Assembly (NCBI RefSeq): GCF_026914265.1
Contig: NC_069135.1
Coordinates: 62,238,738 to 62,302,737, forward strand
Direction of reading: 5' to 3'
From: Mya arenaria
Lineage: Eukaryota > Mollusca > Bivalvia > Myida > Myidae
DNA length: 64,000 nucleotides
Below the pieces are notes generated by a model, which saw nothing but the letters and a program-made list of their open reading frames with translations, searched no databases and had not been told where the DNA came from. The translations under genes and the position numbers were made by a program. The first letter of the stretch is position 1; the number at the start of each line of letters is the position of its first letter. Of this stretch, positions 35,069-46,386 are shown one piece after another.

Positions 35069-35275
35069 CTGTATGGCTTTTCCCCTGTGTGAATTCTCTC
35101 ATGTATCTGAAGACTCTTTTTCTCTTTAAAAGCCTTTGCGCATGTGGGCCATGCACATGGTGTCTCGTCTGTGTGAGCACGTGCAGCGTGGGCCTGCATG
35201 TTCCCTTGGTTGTGAATGCTTTCCCACAAATATCACACGTGAATGGCCGCTGTCCGGAATGACGTCGCATGTATA
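35069..35275 (-). CDS. C2H2 zinc-finger gene, exon a (one-base frameshift)
   Basis: Acceptor ATTATAATAG (35276 onward) and donor GTGAG (35068-35064). The first finger reads [16 protein letters not shown]; a one-base loss near 35205 then shifts the frame. In the shifted frame the exon continues with MQAHAARAH, a second finger starting [15 protein letters not shown] with SLQIHERIH, and the classical linker HTGEKPY split at the donor. The TGEKPY linker and phase match to exon b are strong support. The lesion lies at a short homopolymer (5'-GGAAC in sense), so a consensus error is as likely as a true mutation. Further 5' exons were not found. Confidence 0.8.
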
Positions 35276-36971
35276 CTATTATAATGAAAGCAATAATAGT
35301 GAAAAGAACACCATAAGAAATCATTTACACACAAGCAGCTGTATACAAATATCAGATTCTAAACTAAGTTTAAAATTTGGTCATTATCCAAAGTTCATTT
35401 AACATTTTGCTGAGAACAAGGAACAACAATCGTTGCGGATGTGAGTGAACAGGGCCTGTAGCCGACATTTCCCATAATAGAACAGTTTGGGTGATTTTGG
35501 CCAGAGGTAAGATTAAAAACCAGCGACAATGTTTATAGTATTTGCCTCATTTCGGAGACAATCCAATGTTGTAAATATAGAAGGAAGGACTTAATTAAAG
35601 TATGGGTTCGGGAACTGGATATGTTGGATGAGGAGATCTGTTTGAGTCAAGTGTCCTACTGTCTGAAAACCAAAACCGACATAATAATCTGGTGTTTAAC
35701 CATTTTTCATTATAAAGAAGAGAAGAAGCTTGTGTTTTTCTCGTCTAGTATTCACACTTTCCCTTGGAGCAAGCGCAGAGAAACTAGACGACTACATTCA
35801 GTTTTTATTTTGTCATGGTCGTCTTTTGAATATTGTGTAAATTATCCCAGATAACAAATGCATTCTCCAAGGACTGGCTTAACAAATGAGAGAAAATAAT
35901 ACCTTGAAATACCGCCCATCAATCCGATAACAAGTACGTTTCATTATATTAACTTGAGCCAGGTTTATCTGTGATGTAGTTAATAAGACAGCGCCAACTT
36001 CAATCATCAGAAAGAAAAAATGTCTAGATGTAAGATTTAACAAAAGGTATAGCATAAACGAACATATTAACTCGTGTATGAGTAGTTTTATTTCTTGAAT
36101 AGATTTCTTTCGAATGGCCTCTATATTCAAGAATGAAAAAGTGATTTAATTTCAAAAGAATGTATAATAGAATATGAAACACTACATGACAAAAGTAATA
36201 TTTCGGTCGATGATACTAGACAATTGTTTTGGTAAATGGAAGTCATTTACATTTAATTTACATTGCATCCCATGAATTAATGTTTGATATACCTGTTACC
36301 CATAAAATTGCTACAATAAAATGATATTTTTACATTTCTTTCTTTTTCTTGACTACAAGCTTTGGTTGTCTACACATCTGCTTTATGTACTGATTCTGTT
36401 CATGGAAACTCGCACCTTTCCAGTTATCTAGCTGATGGGAAATGCACCTCCACCAAGACCCCCCCCCCACACACACACACACCCGGATATGGGCTTTAAA
36501 ACTGCATGTGATTACAGTACTGATGATGATGCTGAACGTAATAAAGATTTTGCCGTAATCTTTATTAGAATGACATCTGGTTGTGACTTTATGTCTGGTG
36601 TCTGATACAACTTTTGTCACTCTTGAAATTGTGTATACCAAGTTACCATTTCCTCCTAATAAGAGTCCCTTGTTTCCATTTTCGCCCTGCTTGAATTATA
36701 ATCACCATTTGTGAGATGGATACCAATTTGATTTTCCTTAGGCTGAGTTATAAAGTTTTTTTTTAGTTCGTGCAACCGAATAATACTTCATCATGCTGAC
36801 TGTTGTCAGCGTATGGTCGAGACTTTCTGGTGATGCTGTTTTGTCCCTGGACATTAACGATTTAAATTTATTTCTGTATTTATCGTCAGAGCTAGTAAAC
36901 AAATCATCATATTTTGGGTGAAAGCTACCCTTTGTTTCAGCAACTAGCTCAGTATTTACGTGGAAAACTGT
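35276..36971. other. No gene seen; contains C/CA low-complexity tract
   Basis: A C-run followed by a (CA)n tract lies at about 36463-36483. Short ORFs (for example 35621-35854) show no family features. The 5' part of the zinc-finger gene should lie here or beyond the gypsy insertion, but no finger motif was found on the minus strand. Confidence 0.45.
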
Positions 36972-37134
36972 TGTGTATTTAACTTCAGCCAATAGCGACA
37001 CCTCTTGCTGATAAGCCACGCCTCTGTACTACTACATGCTGCATGCTATCACAGTAGTCTAGTTCTCAATGACTGTTCTCAAGTACTAGTAATAAACCGT
37101 AAAACTGTTGTTATTTCTTGTTGTAAACACAACA
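36972..37134 (+). repeat. 5' LTR of gypsy element
   Basis: 163 bp, TG...CA ends. Compared with the 3' LTR it differs by one single-base indel (near 36994) and two substitutions, about 98% identical. Confidence 0.92.
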
Positions 37135-37221
37135 TATTGGCGACGAGGATGTTTAACTAAAACGTACTATTATTTCGGGAATTTTATCCATTTGTGTGTG
37201 AAATTCTGGAAAATAATTAAG

Positions 37222-38030
37222 ATGGCGAACTCCGGTTTAACTGGAACTTTAAACGCATTCAACAGTGACAGTGAATCATGGATTTCATATGAGGAGCGTT
37301 TAGAGATGTACTTTGTAGTAAATAGTATTGGGGACGAGGAAAAGGTTGCCGCTTTATTAACTCTGTTGGGGGAGAAGACGTATGCATTGTTGAGAAACTT
37401 AACGTCACCCCAAAAGCCAGCAGAGAAGACGTACCAGGAACTTTGTCAATTATTGAAGACATAGTTATGTCCCAAACCTCTGGTGATTGCGGAACGGTTC
37501 CGTTTTCATAAACGTAATCAGGCGACAGGTGAATCTATTTGTGATTTCACAGCCGCTATAAGGAGATTAGCAGAACATTGTGAATTCAATGATAATCTCG
37601 AAAACACATTACGTGATAGGTTTGTTTGTGGGTTGAAGGATGAGGGACACAACGTAAGCTATTGTCAACGGCTGACTTAAGCTTGTAAAAAGCAATTGAA
37701 ATCGCCACTGCGATGGAAACAGCTTGCAAAGACGCAACTGAATTACATTATACGGCATCAGGAAGTTCAAATGTAAACAAAATAGGAAAGAAGCCACCGA
37801 GTAAACGACAATACCGTAAAGACGTGACATTGAAGCCACACCAAAAAGGGAAATATTCCAATACACGGTGCATACATTGTGGTAAATCAAACCAGCAGTC
37901 TGACAAGTGTAGACTAAAGAATGCAATTTGCCATAGTTGCAGTGAAAAGGGACACATTAAGACTGTCTGTCCAAACCCCAGAAATGTGAACGTAATTGAC
38001 GAAACGAAAATGACAGTATGTATGTCATAA
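37222..38030 (+). pseudogene. Gypsy gag with zinc knuckles, frame-broken
   Basis: The capsid-like N-terminus begins MANSGLTGTLNAFNSDSESW. An in-frame TAG lies at 37462-37464; the same frame resumes to 37677. A frameshift near 37610-37680 and a TAA at 37686-37688 follow. The nucleocapsid part (37713-38030) has two knuckles: CIHCGKSNQQSDKC, where the histidine position is Gln, and a complete CHSCSEKGHIKTVC. The role was RNA packaging and particle assembly. Confidence 0.8.
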
Positions 38031-39927
38031 ACAAAGTGACCAGCGAAAGAACATCGAGAATTCTTCTATATCCAGTCATCAATGAAAAACAGGTTGAAAT
38101 GGAACTAGACACTGGGTCTGCAGTTACCATTATTTCAGAACAAAACATAAAACAATTGTTTGGAAATATCAAACTGGACAAACCCTACTGTAAGCTACAC
38201 TCATATTCTGGGGAAACAATACAGCAAGTAGGATTTGCAGTAGTGCGTGTTGACTACAACAACCAAACAAAGAAATTAAGGCTTTGTGTAGTGAAAGGCA
38301 ACAAACCATCCTTATTTGGGAGAGACTGGTTGAGTGAGATTAATGTTGACTGGACTAGCGTTATGCGCGTCAATAACATTGAATCACAAAAAAATCGTTT
38401 TGCGAATATGATGAATAGATATGAGTCTGTATTCAGCGACGGTATTGGTCACGCTAAAGGCTTCAGTGCGAAATTAACGCTGAAAGACGATGCCACACCA
38501 AAGTTCATGAAGGCAAGGTCGGTTCCGTTTTCAATGAAACCAAAAATCGAGAAAGAACTTGACAACCTTGAAAGACAAGGGATAATAACGAAAGTAAATA
38601 CCAGCGAATGGGCTATACCAATCGTACCAGTTTTGAAATCAACGGGAGATGTCAGGACTTGCGGAGATTTCAAGGTCACGGTCAACCAGGCGCTGAAGGT
38701 TGACAAGTATCCACTTCCACATGTTGATGACATTTTCGCTAATCTGTCACAGGGACAAAAATTCACGAAACTGGATTTACGCCAGGCGTACCTACACTTG
38801 GAGGTCGACGACGACAGCAAGGAGTTACTGACAATCAATACACATCGGGGACTATACCGCTATAACCGGTCTGTGTATGGAATTTCCTCACTTCCAGCGA
38901 TATGGCAGCGCACAATGGACACAATACTTAAGGGAATTCCGGGAGTACAGTGTATACTGGATGACATGATTGTCACAGGGGAAACCTTGAAAAAGTGTTA
39001 TCACGCTTGAGTGATTATGGATTAAAAGTTAACACAGATAAGTGTCAATTCTTTCAGGACAAGGTTACATATTGTGGTCATGACATTGATAAAATAGGGT
39101 TGTGGAAATGTAAGGACAAGATTCAGTCGGTGCTCGACACACCTGTACCACATGATGTAACTTCATTGAGGGCTTATCTTGGGGTTTTAAACTACTATCA
39201 CAAATTTCTGCCAAATCTTGCAACCGTTGTAAGTCCGTTAAACGCACTTCTCCAGAAAAATCAAAAGTATAAATGGTCAGATGAATGTGACAGGGCGTTT
39301 AATGATTCGAAGCGCTTGATCACATCAGAGCCCGTGCTAGCACATTTCAATCCGGAACTTCCGGTACGGCTCGCAACGGACGCATCCCCTGTCGGTATTT
39401 CCGGTATAATGTCACATGTTATGCCGGACGGCTACGAAAGGCCAATAGCATTCGCGTCGCGTTCCTTGACAAAGACGGAACGTAAGTATGCGCAAATAGA
39501 CAAAGAAGCGTTAGGGATTTACTGGGCAGTAAAACGTTTTTACACGTATTTGTATGGCAGACATTTCACTCTAATGACAGATTGCCAGCCGCTCACTTCG
39601 ATTTTTAACCCTGGTAAAATCATACCGGTTACCACCGCGGCACGTGTTCAAAGATATACGTTATACTTGTCGGGATTTCATTACGATGTTGAGTACAAGA
39701 ATACTAAGCGACATACGAACGTAGATGGCTTGTCTAGATTGCCGGCGCCGCACACCGCCGAAAATTATGACAATGATATTGAAGAAGTGTTTTACACCTC
39801 TCAACTTGATCAGTTACCGGTAACAAGTTCTCAGATTCGCAGAGAAACTCAGCGCGAGCGTTTATTATCGCGTGTTTTCAGTTATGTAGAAAACGGCTGG
39901 GACGAAAGCTTAATGACCCTCTGTTGA
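38018..39927 (+). pseudogene. Gypsy protease-reverse transcriptase-RNase H, frame-broken
   Basis: The protease motif ELDTGSAVTIIS lies at about 38100-38135. RT fingers and palm follow, with KLDLRQAYLHLEVDD and the catalytic LDD (CILDDMIVTG, about 38954-38984). Immediately after the LDD a short deletion shifts the frame (38985-38995). The connection and RNase H continue at 38995-39927 with LATDASPVGISGIMS, ERKYAQIDKEALG and LMTDCQPL. Catalytic residues remain; decay is by frame lesions. Confidence 0.85.
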
Positions 39928-41140
39928 AAAGTTATTTCTCGCGTAGGAATGAACTCGCAATTCATCATGGTTGTTTGATGTGGGGAAACCGCGTAGTAAT
40001 TCCAATCAAATTACGGTCTAAGGTATTAGACACAGTTCATTCAGGGCATCCTGGGATTGTCCTGGGATTGTCAAAATGAAAGGACTGGCTAGAAGTTACA
40101 TATGGTGGCCAGGTATTGATAGTGACATTGAATCTCTGGTCAAAAGATGTAATGGGTGTCAGATGGAACAAAGACAGTCAGGACATGTTTACCTACATCC
40201 GTGGGAATGGCCGAGTTCCAGCTGGGAACGAATACACGTCGATTTTGCTGGCCCATTTTTAGGACGAATGTTTATGGTAATTGTCGATGCACATAACAAA
40301 TGGCCTGAAGTTATAGAAATGAAATCGACTACTGCCGAACGCACGATAAATGAATTGCGAATAATATTCTCAAGATACGGTCTTCCGAAACAATGCGTTA
40401 CAGACAATGGACCTCAATTCATTTCTGATAGTTTTGCAAAATTCATGCAAAGTAATAGCATAATATATATAAAAACAGCCCCGGCAAAACCATCAACAAA
40501 TGGTCTCGTTGAAAGGTTCAATGCTACATTTAAATCTGCTATGCGAGCTATGGATGGCAAAACTGACGATTTCGGCTTGAAACTCAGTAATTTTCTATTA
40601 TCATACCGCACAGCTGTGCATTCCACAACCAACGAAACACCGTCAAAACTATTTTTCAGTCGAAAAATTAGGACTAGGCTCGATTTGCTCAAGCCGGACA
40701 CAAAGCAATGTGTTCAAGACAAACAAATGAAATTGTCATTAGCAGGAAAACAAACATTTAGGGAGCTTGAGTAAGGTCAAAGCGTACTTGCGTGCGATTA
40801 TAGGCCGAGCGTGAAAGAGAAATGGGTTACAGGGACGGTGGTATCAAGGGATGGCCCCTTGATGTATAAAGTACTTGTTGGAAATGCCACATGGAAACGA
40901 CACATTGATCAGTTACGGCCCACCGAAATAGAACAAAGTCAGGCTCAAACTGAGATACCAGAGTTAACAGGATCAATGCCATTAACTCGCGGTCAGGGGT
41001 ATTTCAATACACTACCCGATTCACAACATTCAGAGCAATTAGCCCCAGATGTTAGTAATAATAATGAACCGCCCCAGGTCGAAGAACGTCGTTATCCACG
41101 ACGCGATAGGCACCCACCGGAAAGATTAGAGTATAATTAG
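39928..41140 (+). pseudogene. Gypsy integrase, frame-broken
   Basis: A one-base frameshift near 39912 precedes the zinc-binding HHCC region. Within that region an exact 11-bp tandem duplication (ctgggattgtc, 40051-40061 and 40062-40072) shifts the frame between the His pair and CNGCQ. The core retains the acidic triad in HVDFAGPF, VTDNGPQF and NGLVERF (40240, 40400 and 40510 regions). An in-frame TAA at 40772-40774 separates the core from the C-terminal part (RPSVKEKWVTGTVV...), which ends at 41138-41140. Confidence 0.85.
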
Positions 41141-41410
41141 AGAGTACCCGTCAAGAGGCATTGTAAATTAATGTGCTTAATTAAATGACTCTGGAGAAGT
41201 GTTGCTAATTAATAGCTGCTATTTGTGATTAATTTTATCAAATAAAGATCAATTAATTTAATATCTTTACAAAATGTGTATTGTTTATCAATGATCGCAC
41301 TGTTGAAACAACATTTTCATGATGAAAAACATAAACAGTTTAAAATATTATGGAAATATTTTATTGATATATATGATGTTATGACTTCATATTTGAAAGG
41401 GGAGAACTAT

Positions 41411-41572
41411 TGTGTATTTAACTTCAGCCAAAGCGACACCTCTTGCTGATAAGCCACGCCTCTGTACTACGACATGCTGCATGCTATCACAGTAGTCTAG
41501 TTCTCAATAACTGTTCTCAAGTACTAGTAATAAACCGTAAAACTGTTGTTATTTCTTGTTGTAAACACAACA
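41411..41572 (+). repeat. 3' LTR of gypsy element
   Basis: 162 bp, partner of 36972-37134. The six bases following both LTR copies are 'tattgg', which may be coincidence or a sign that the LTR border lies slightly further out. Confidence 0.92.
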
Positions 41573-42928
41573 TATTGGTCACAGAAAGAAGCTAATTAGC
41601 CTAACATTTATACATAAACCCTGTTTAATGGCACAGGGTAGACGCCAAAGACATAGAACACATAATCAAAAAATCACAAACAAGAAACAAGTCTATAATT
41701 ATGTCTAATATATTAAGACAAAGAAATGAGCATGAAAAGGTCCATAACGCTGACTAATACAGTAATATTTATGCTGAAGTTCTCTTATTGTGAATATAGT
41801 GTTTAAGACTGGGACATTAAGTATTTTTAAGATGGGGGTTTAATTTTGTATTGGCAAATCTTCAAAGTCATGCATGGGGATTAAACATAAGAAAATTGTG
41901 ATATCTACCAAGCTACTCAATATACTTAGAAGTGTTTGTCAAAGTACTAAATGGGAGAAAAACCTAAGTTATACTCAATATTACACTGGATTGCAAACAC
42001 GTGATTCAGTTCTTACTTTTCAAATATTTAAAACAAACTTAAGGGGCATGTTGATCTTAATAAAACTGAAAGTAATTATGTGTGAAAGGTGATCCAAACG
42101 CTTAAAACAATGATAAAATATTACTCAAAATAGGTATCTTGGTATGGATTATTGAAATATTTTTTTCCAAATCTTAAACCTTGGTCAAAACGTTTTGAAA
42201 GTGTATCTGACGTTTATTTATATGATACGTCGGTTTAAACGAGATTTCACTTGCTCAAATGCTTCGATGTTAAACATAGTAGGATTGTTACCCGGTTCCT
42301 TATCAAAATCTAGGTATATAATCACTATTGACATGTCAAGTTTATTTAATACTTAAAAACCAATCGGTTGTGTTAATTCTTTGAAAACCCTTTTAATGAT
42401 AAGTTAACTTAAATGGTCAAACGTTTTGCAACACTATTTCAACTTACTTGGTCAGACAGTTTGCCTTTTTAAACTTGGTTGCGTTTTTTGAGGCTGGTAA
42501 AATTAACATGTAAAAAGGTATTTGTATTCCTGTGACGTAAAAGCTATATCATTGTCGTGTTTAAAATAGTTCGTGACCTTGTGTATCGAATTCAGTAAGT
42601 GGCGATGTGTTCGTCAACGCTGCTTTGCATATCAATGATCATAGCCGGTCGTTGCCTTGTTTGACATGTTCAAACTAGTAAATGCTAGTATTAATTGAGC
42701 GTTAACCGCATTATAAGTCCTAAATTCCTGCTTCTCTTCCTTCGATAACGGTTAAGTTCCGACATAGAACGAAGCTTTAAGTCAGTAGAGCCTTAAGTGT
42801 GATCATTTCTAATACATGTTTTCTTAATAATACATACAAGGCGACATAAGTCAAAATCACGTTGTTGTTGTGTTTTTTGTTTAGTTTTCGTCACTGTCTT
42901 TGGTTGCAGATTTAAAAATCCAACTTAA
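41573..42928. other. Spacer, partly paralogous to 12500-13357
   Basis: Single-copy up to about 42040; afterwards it matches the block before SINE copy 1. No gene. Confidence 0.55.
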
Positions 42929-42943
42929 ACGAACATGGGCTTA

Positions 42944-43234
42944 GTGGTGGATCCGTGGTCTAGTGGTAACAAACTTGACTGTCAATCGAGGGATCGCAGG
43001 TTCGATTCCCCGCCGCACCACTAAACAAATATAGATCGTCTTTCGGGATGGACGTTACAGCGGGGACCCGTGTGACAGTGCTAGGCACTGGTGCACGTAA
43101 AAGAACCAGGGTAGCTGAGGATTACCAAATTACATTCTGTCTGTGCACTATCCTCCAAAACCCTTAATTGACTAACAGTCTTATTGGAGCACTCGCCGAA
43201 TGGGCAAGGCCCGAGTGCGAGTATAAATAAGCTT
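42944..43234 (+). mobile_element. tRNA-Asp-derived SINE, copy 2 (duplicated with its flank)
   Basis: Same insertion as 13373-13652: identical neighbouring DNA (tttaaaaatccaacttaaac) on the 5' side and the same target duplication (acgaacatgggctta at 42929-42943, diverged acacacattggctta at about 43236-43250). It retains box A, GTC anticodon loop and box B. The shared site means the SINE landed before the block duplicated. Confidence 0.8.
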
Positions 43235-43385
43235 ACACACACATTGGCTTACCACATTCAACTCCGACCGCACCGCACTCCACAAACCACCGTTGTATAC
43301 TGGGTTAGATTAATAAACCTAAATAGTACTGTCTGGTGCCATTATTGTAAAGAAGAAATGAGTAACGTTTATCAAAATTTCAGTA

Positions 43386-44165
43386 TTGTATGTAAATTAT
43401 ATTAATCCTTATGATAACCTGAGTAATGCATGTATATTGTTTTAACGCTGATGATAACCTGAATAATGCATGTATATTGTATTAACGCTTATGATAACCT
43501 GAGTAATGCATGTTTATTGTATTAACGCTTATAATAACCTGAGTTATGCATGTTTATTATAAAAAAGTGTTTATAAATGATTATTTGATTTATGCATGCA
43601 AAATGTATAAACGCTAATGATATTCTTAGTAATATTGTATTTACGCTTATGATAACCTGAGTAATGCGTGTATATTGTATTAACGCTTATGATAGCATGA
43701 GTTATGCGTGTATATTGTATTTACGCTTATGATAGCCTGAGTTATGCGTGTATATTGTATTAACGCGTATGATAACCTGAGTTATGCGTGTATATTGTAT
43801 TAACGCTTATGATAATCTAAGTTATGCAGGCGTAATGTATTTAAATGCTAATGATAAGCTTAGTATTGCATGTGTATTGTATTAAGTTAACGCTTATGAT
43901 AATCTAAGTTATGCATGCATGATGTATTTAAATGCTAATGATAGGCTTAGTAATGCATGTATATTGTATAAACGCTTATGATAAACATCAAAGGTGCATG
44001 TTTATTGTATAAACGCTTATGATAATCTGATACGTGTGTGTATATTGTATAAACGGTTATGATGAATTGTGTTGTACATGTATATTGTATAAAAGCTTGC
44101 GATAACCTGAGTAGTGTATGTATATTGTTTCACAGGTGACGATAATCTGAGTACGGTATATACAT
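43386..44165. repeat. 40-bp minisatellite, about 19 units, upstream of copy 5
   Basis: Unit: ttgtattaacgcttatgata then acctgagtaatgcatgtata. Landmark 'gagtaatgca' and variants fall at 43421, 43461, 43501 and 43541, exactly 40 apart; later units vary by a few bases. It is the longest array of this family in the window. Confidence 0.93.
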
Positions 44166-44779
44166 GTTGTAATTTTCTTGACCTCATACACATTAGGGCT
44201 TCAAAAAGATAAGAAGGATAAAAACTCAACCAAATATACTTATGACGAGAGTAGTGTACATGCATAAACCTCCACTTCACTTGTGTTTATCGCGGCGAGG
44301 TCACAGCATTTTCAGAAAATTTGAACTTCAATGTACATTAGGTTAAACATTGTATAAACCTATACAAGTCCGGATCAATGGAATATTGATTATACGGGAA
44401 AACACGGAAGTAAATCTGATCTCTCCGTGTTCAGAAAATTGAAATTTCATTTACTGGAAATGGTTTATGATCGAGTGGTTTATACATTACAAAAGATATT
44501 AAACTCCGATAAATTTGTCAAATGTAGATGCCTTTATCAATTTTATCTATCAAATTAACCATAACTGCTGTAATCCTCATATAACCTGATATAAGCTTGT
44601 ATATATTATCATTTTCAGAAAACGTGTTTTACTCCATGCATGGATTTTTAACCACAGTAAAATTAACAAATATAACATTATGACATTGGATACTAATCAA
44701 ACATTTATACTGGGAGGTGTGGAATACAAGTTCACAACATGATACGACGGGCCAGTTAAGGGCTGGATAAAAGGATAAA
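44166..44779. promoter_or_regulatory. Upstream region of B-box copy 5
   Basis: Matches 25850-26362 and 51600-52114, the presumed promoter and 5' untranslated region of the family. No core promoter element identified. Confidence 0.4.
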
Positions 44780-46386
44780 ATGGCGACCGCGAATGGCTCA
44801 GGTAATATTTTGTCAAACAAAGACGGCGATTTAAATTGTGAACCATGCTTAAGTGATGGACGGACACGAACTGTTGAAGGTTTTTGCATGGAATGCGATG
44901 AATATCTGTGTCAGTCATGTCTAGATACGCACAGGATACTACGCATGTCGAAATCACACCATGTTAGAAGAGGAGAAGACATTCCAAGAAAGAAGCCAAA
45001 TAAACAAGCTCCGTATCCCGCTGAAAGCAGCAGTCATGTACACACTGACAGTAAAATAACATCGTTCTGTAAATCGCACAACCAATTATGCTGTGACCAG
45101 TGTGTGATTCTGGGGCATAAAGTTTGCACTGATGTAAAGTCAATCGGCGATTATTCCCAAGAATTCGTGAACAGCGAAGACTATAAAAAGGCTGTACAGA
45201 TAATTTAGAGTTTTTAATCAGCATACACCGCGAATAAGAAAGAGGCAAACATGAATCTTGAGGAAGTTGACCTTTATTACCACAAGGCAATGGAGACGTT
45301 CAAAGTAGAAATTGACAAAATCAAGATGTCAGATATAGGAACATTAAAGGCTGTGGTCTCTACATATGACAGTGTTCTTGGTCAGCTTGGTTCCTGGTCC
45401 GAAAGTATCGACACGTATAAAAACAACAATCAGGACAATGAACTCGCCATCTTGGTGTTGCGGTCCATAAAAGTTGTTGATACGATCAAAGATAATATTC
45501 AAAGGTTATGTAACGACGACAGTTTTGTCAGATATGGCTTCGTGCCAGATGAAACATCACTGCTTCGTCTAGACAAAGTACCTTTTCTTGTTCAGACGAT
45601 TACCGTTAAGGATGAAAGTGACGAAAAGACATGTAAAATCACAGACATTGCCTTGTTACGAGATGACCTGGTCTTATTAGCGGATTACACCAATTTAAAA
45701 CTAAAGACATTCAATACTGGCAATTCTACCTTTGTTTCAAACGTCAAATTACAATATGGGCCATGGCAGATGTCAGTTACAGAGCATGGTGAAGCATACG
45801 TGGCATTTTGTGGCAAACCTAAAATACTCCACCTGAAGTCTCCCGCGACAGACCACACCACGTTTCGGGAGATAAACGTAGCCGGCACATGTAGAGCCGT
45901 AGAATGTTTCAATAAAACCTTGAAAGTTCAGTGTATCTCCCCTGCCAACACTATCGAAGTAGATGAAGATGGAAAACAAACCAGGGTTATCAACAATGAC
46001 TTAAGTAAGGAAACCACAGAGAATGGAGAACAGTTTGTTACAACTCCACAGTGGTCAACACAAGATCCCGAAACTGGTTCGATGTACTTATCATGCAATG
46101 ACAAACATTCAATAACAGAAATCAAAAGTAACGGCGATGTAAAGTTAGTTGTGAAGTCAAACAAGCTGAATTATCCATGGGGTCTATGTATGGACACTGA
46201 TGATTCAGTCCTCGTCTGTAGCTCTGTAAGCAAGGATGTGTTTAGGGTGAAAAAAACGGGGACATCCAGAGTGTTTTACCACAACCTCTGGACTTTTCCC
46301 CTAGGGCAGTAGCTCTTGATAAACGAACAAAGCGAGTGTTTATCGGTGGAGATTCTGATAAACTTTTTGAGTTCCAACTTCGATAA
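44780..46386 (+). pseudogene. B-box/NHL gene copy 5, near full-length with stops and frameshift
   Basis: The start ATG and full domain order (two B-boxes, coiled coil, propeller, stop at 46384-46386) are retained. Two in-frame stops fall in the coiled coil (TAG 45206-45208, TAA 45215-45217). One base is lost in the A-run at about 46252-46258, shifting the last strand. In B-box 2 the first ligand is Cys-to-Ser (SSHVHTD versus NCHVHTD). A 142-residue B-box-only product (44780-45208) is the longest intact N-terminal frame; propeller-only translation could start at 45251. More likely a recent pseudogene. Confidence 0.85.

Larger units (their letters stand above)
36972..41572 (+). mobile_element. 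Ty3/gypsy LTR retrotransposon, Mag-like, inactive
   Basis: Two LTRs (163 and 162 bp, TGTGTATT...ACAACA) flank gag, protease, RT, RNase H and integrase in Ty3 order. The 5' LTR is followed by TATTGGCGACGAGGATG (primer-binding region) and the 3' LTR is preceded by the purine tract AAAGGGGAGAA. No envelope-like ORF is present. The interior has at least six lesions, listed under its parts. A target duplication could not be identified with these borders. The same clade contains the Steamer element of clams (family knowledge). Confidence 0.92.

Noticed and set aside
36330..36641. Minus-strand ORF with glycine run
   Set aside because: Produced by the C/CA low-complexity tract; no family features.
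36967..41577. 5-bp target duplication of the gypsy element
   Set aside because: Flanks actgt and tattg do not match with the chosen LTR borders; no alternative border gave a convincing pair.
43386..44165. CRISPR-like array
   Set aside because: Contiguous 40-bp units without unique spacers in an animal genome; a minisatellite.
44629..45290. Minus-strand ORFs antisense to B-box copy 5
   Set aside because: Shadows of the coding strand; equivalent antisense frames are not kept as a family feature in the other copies.
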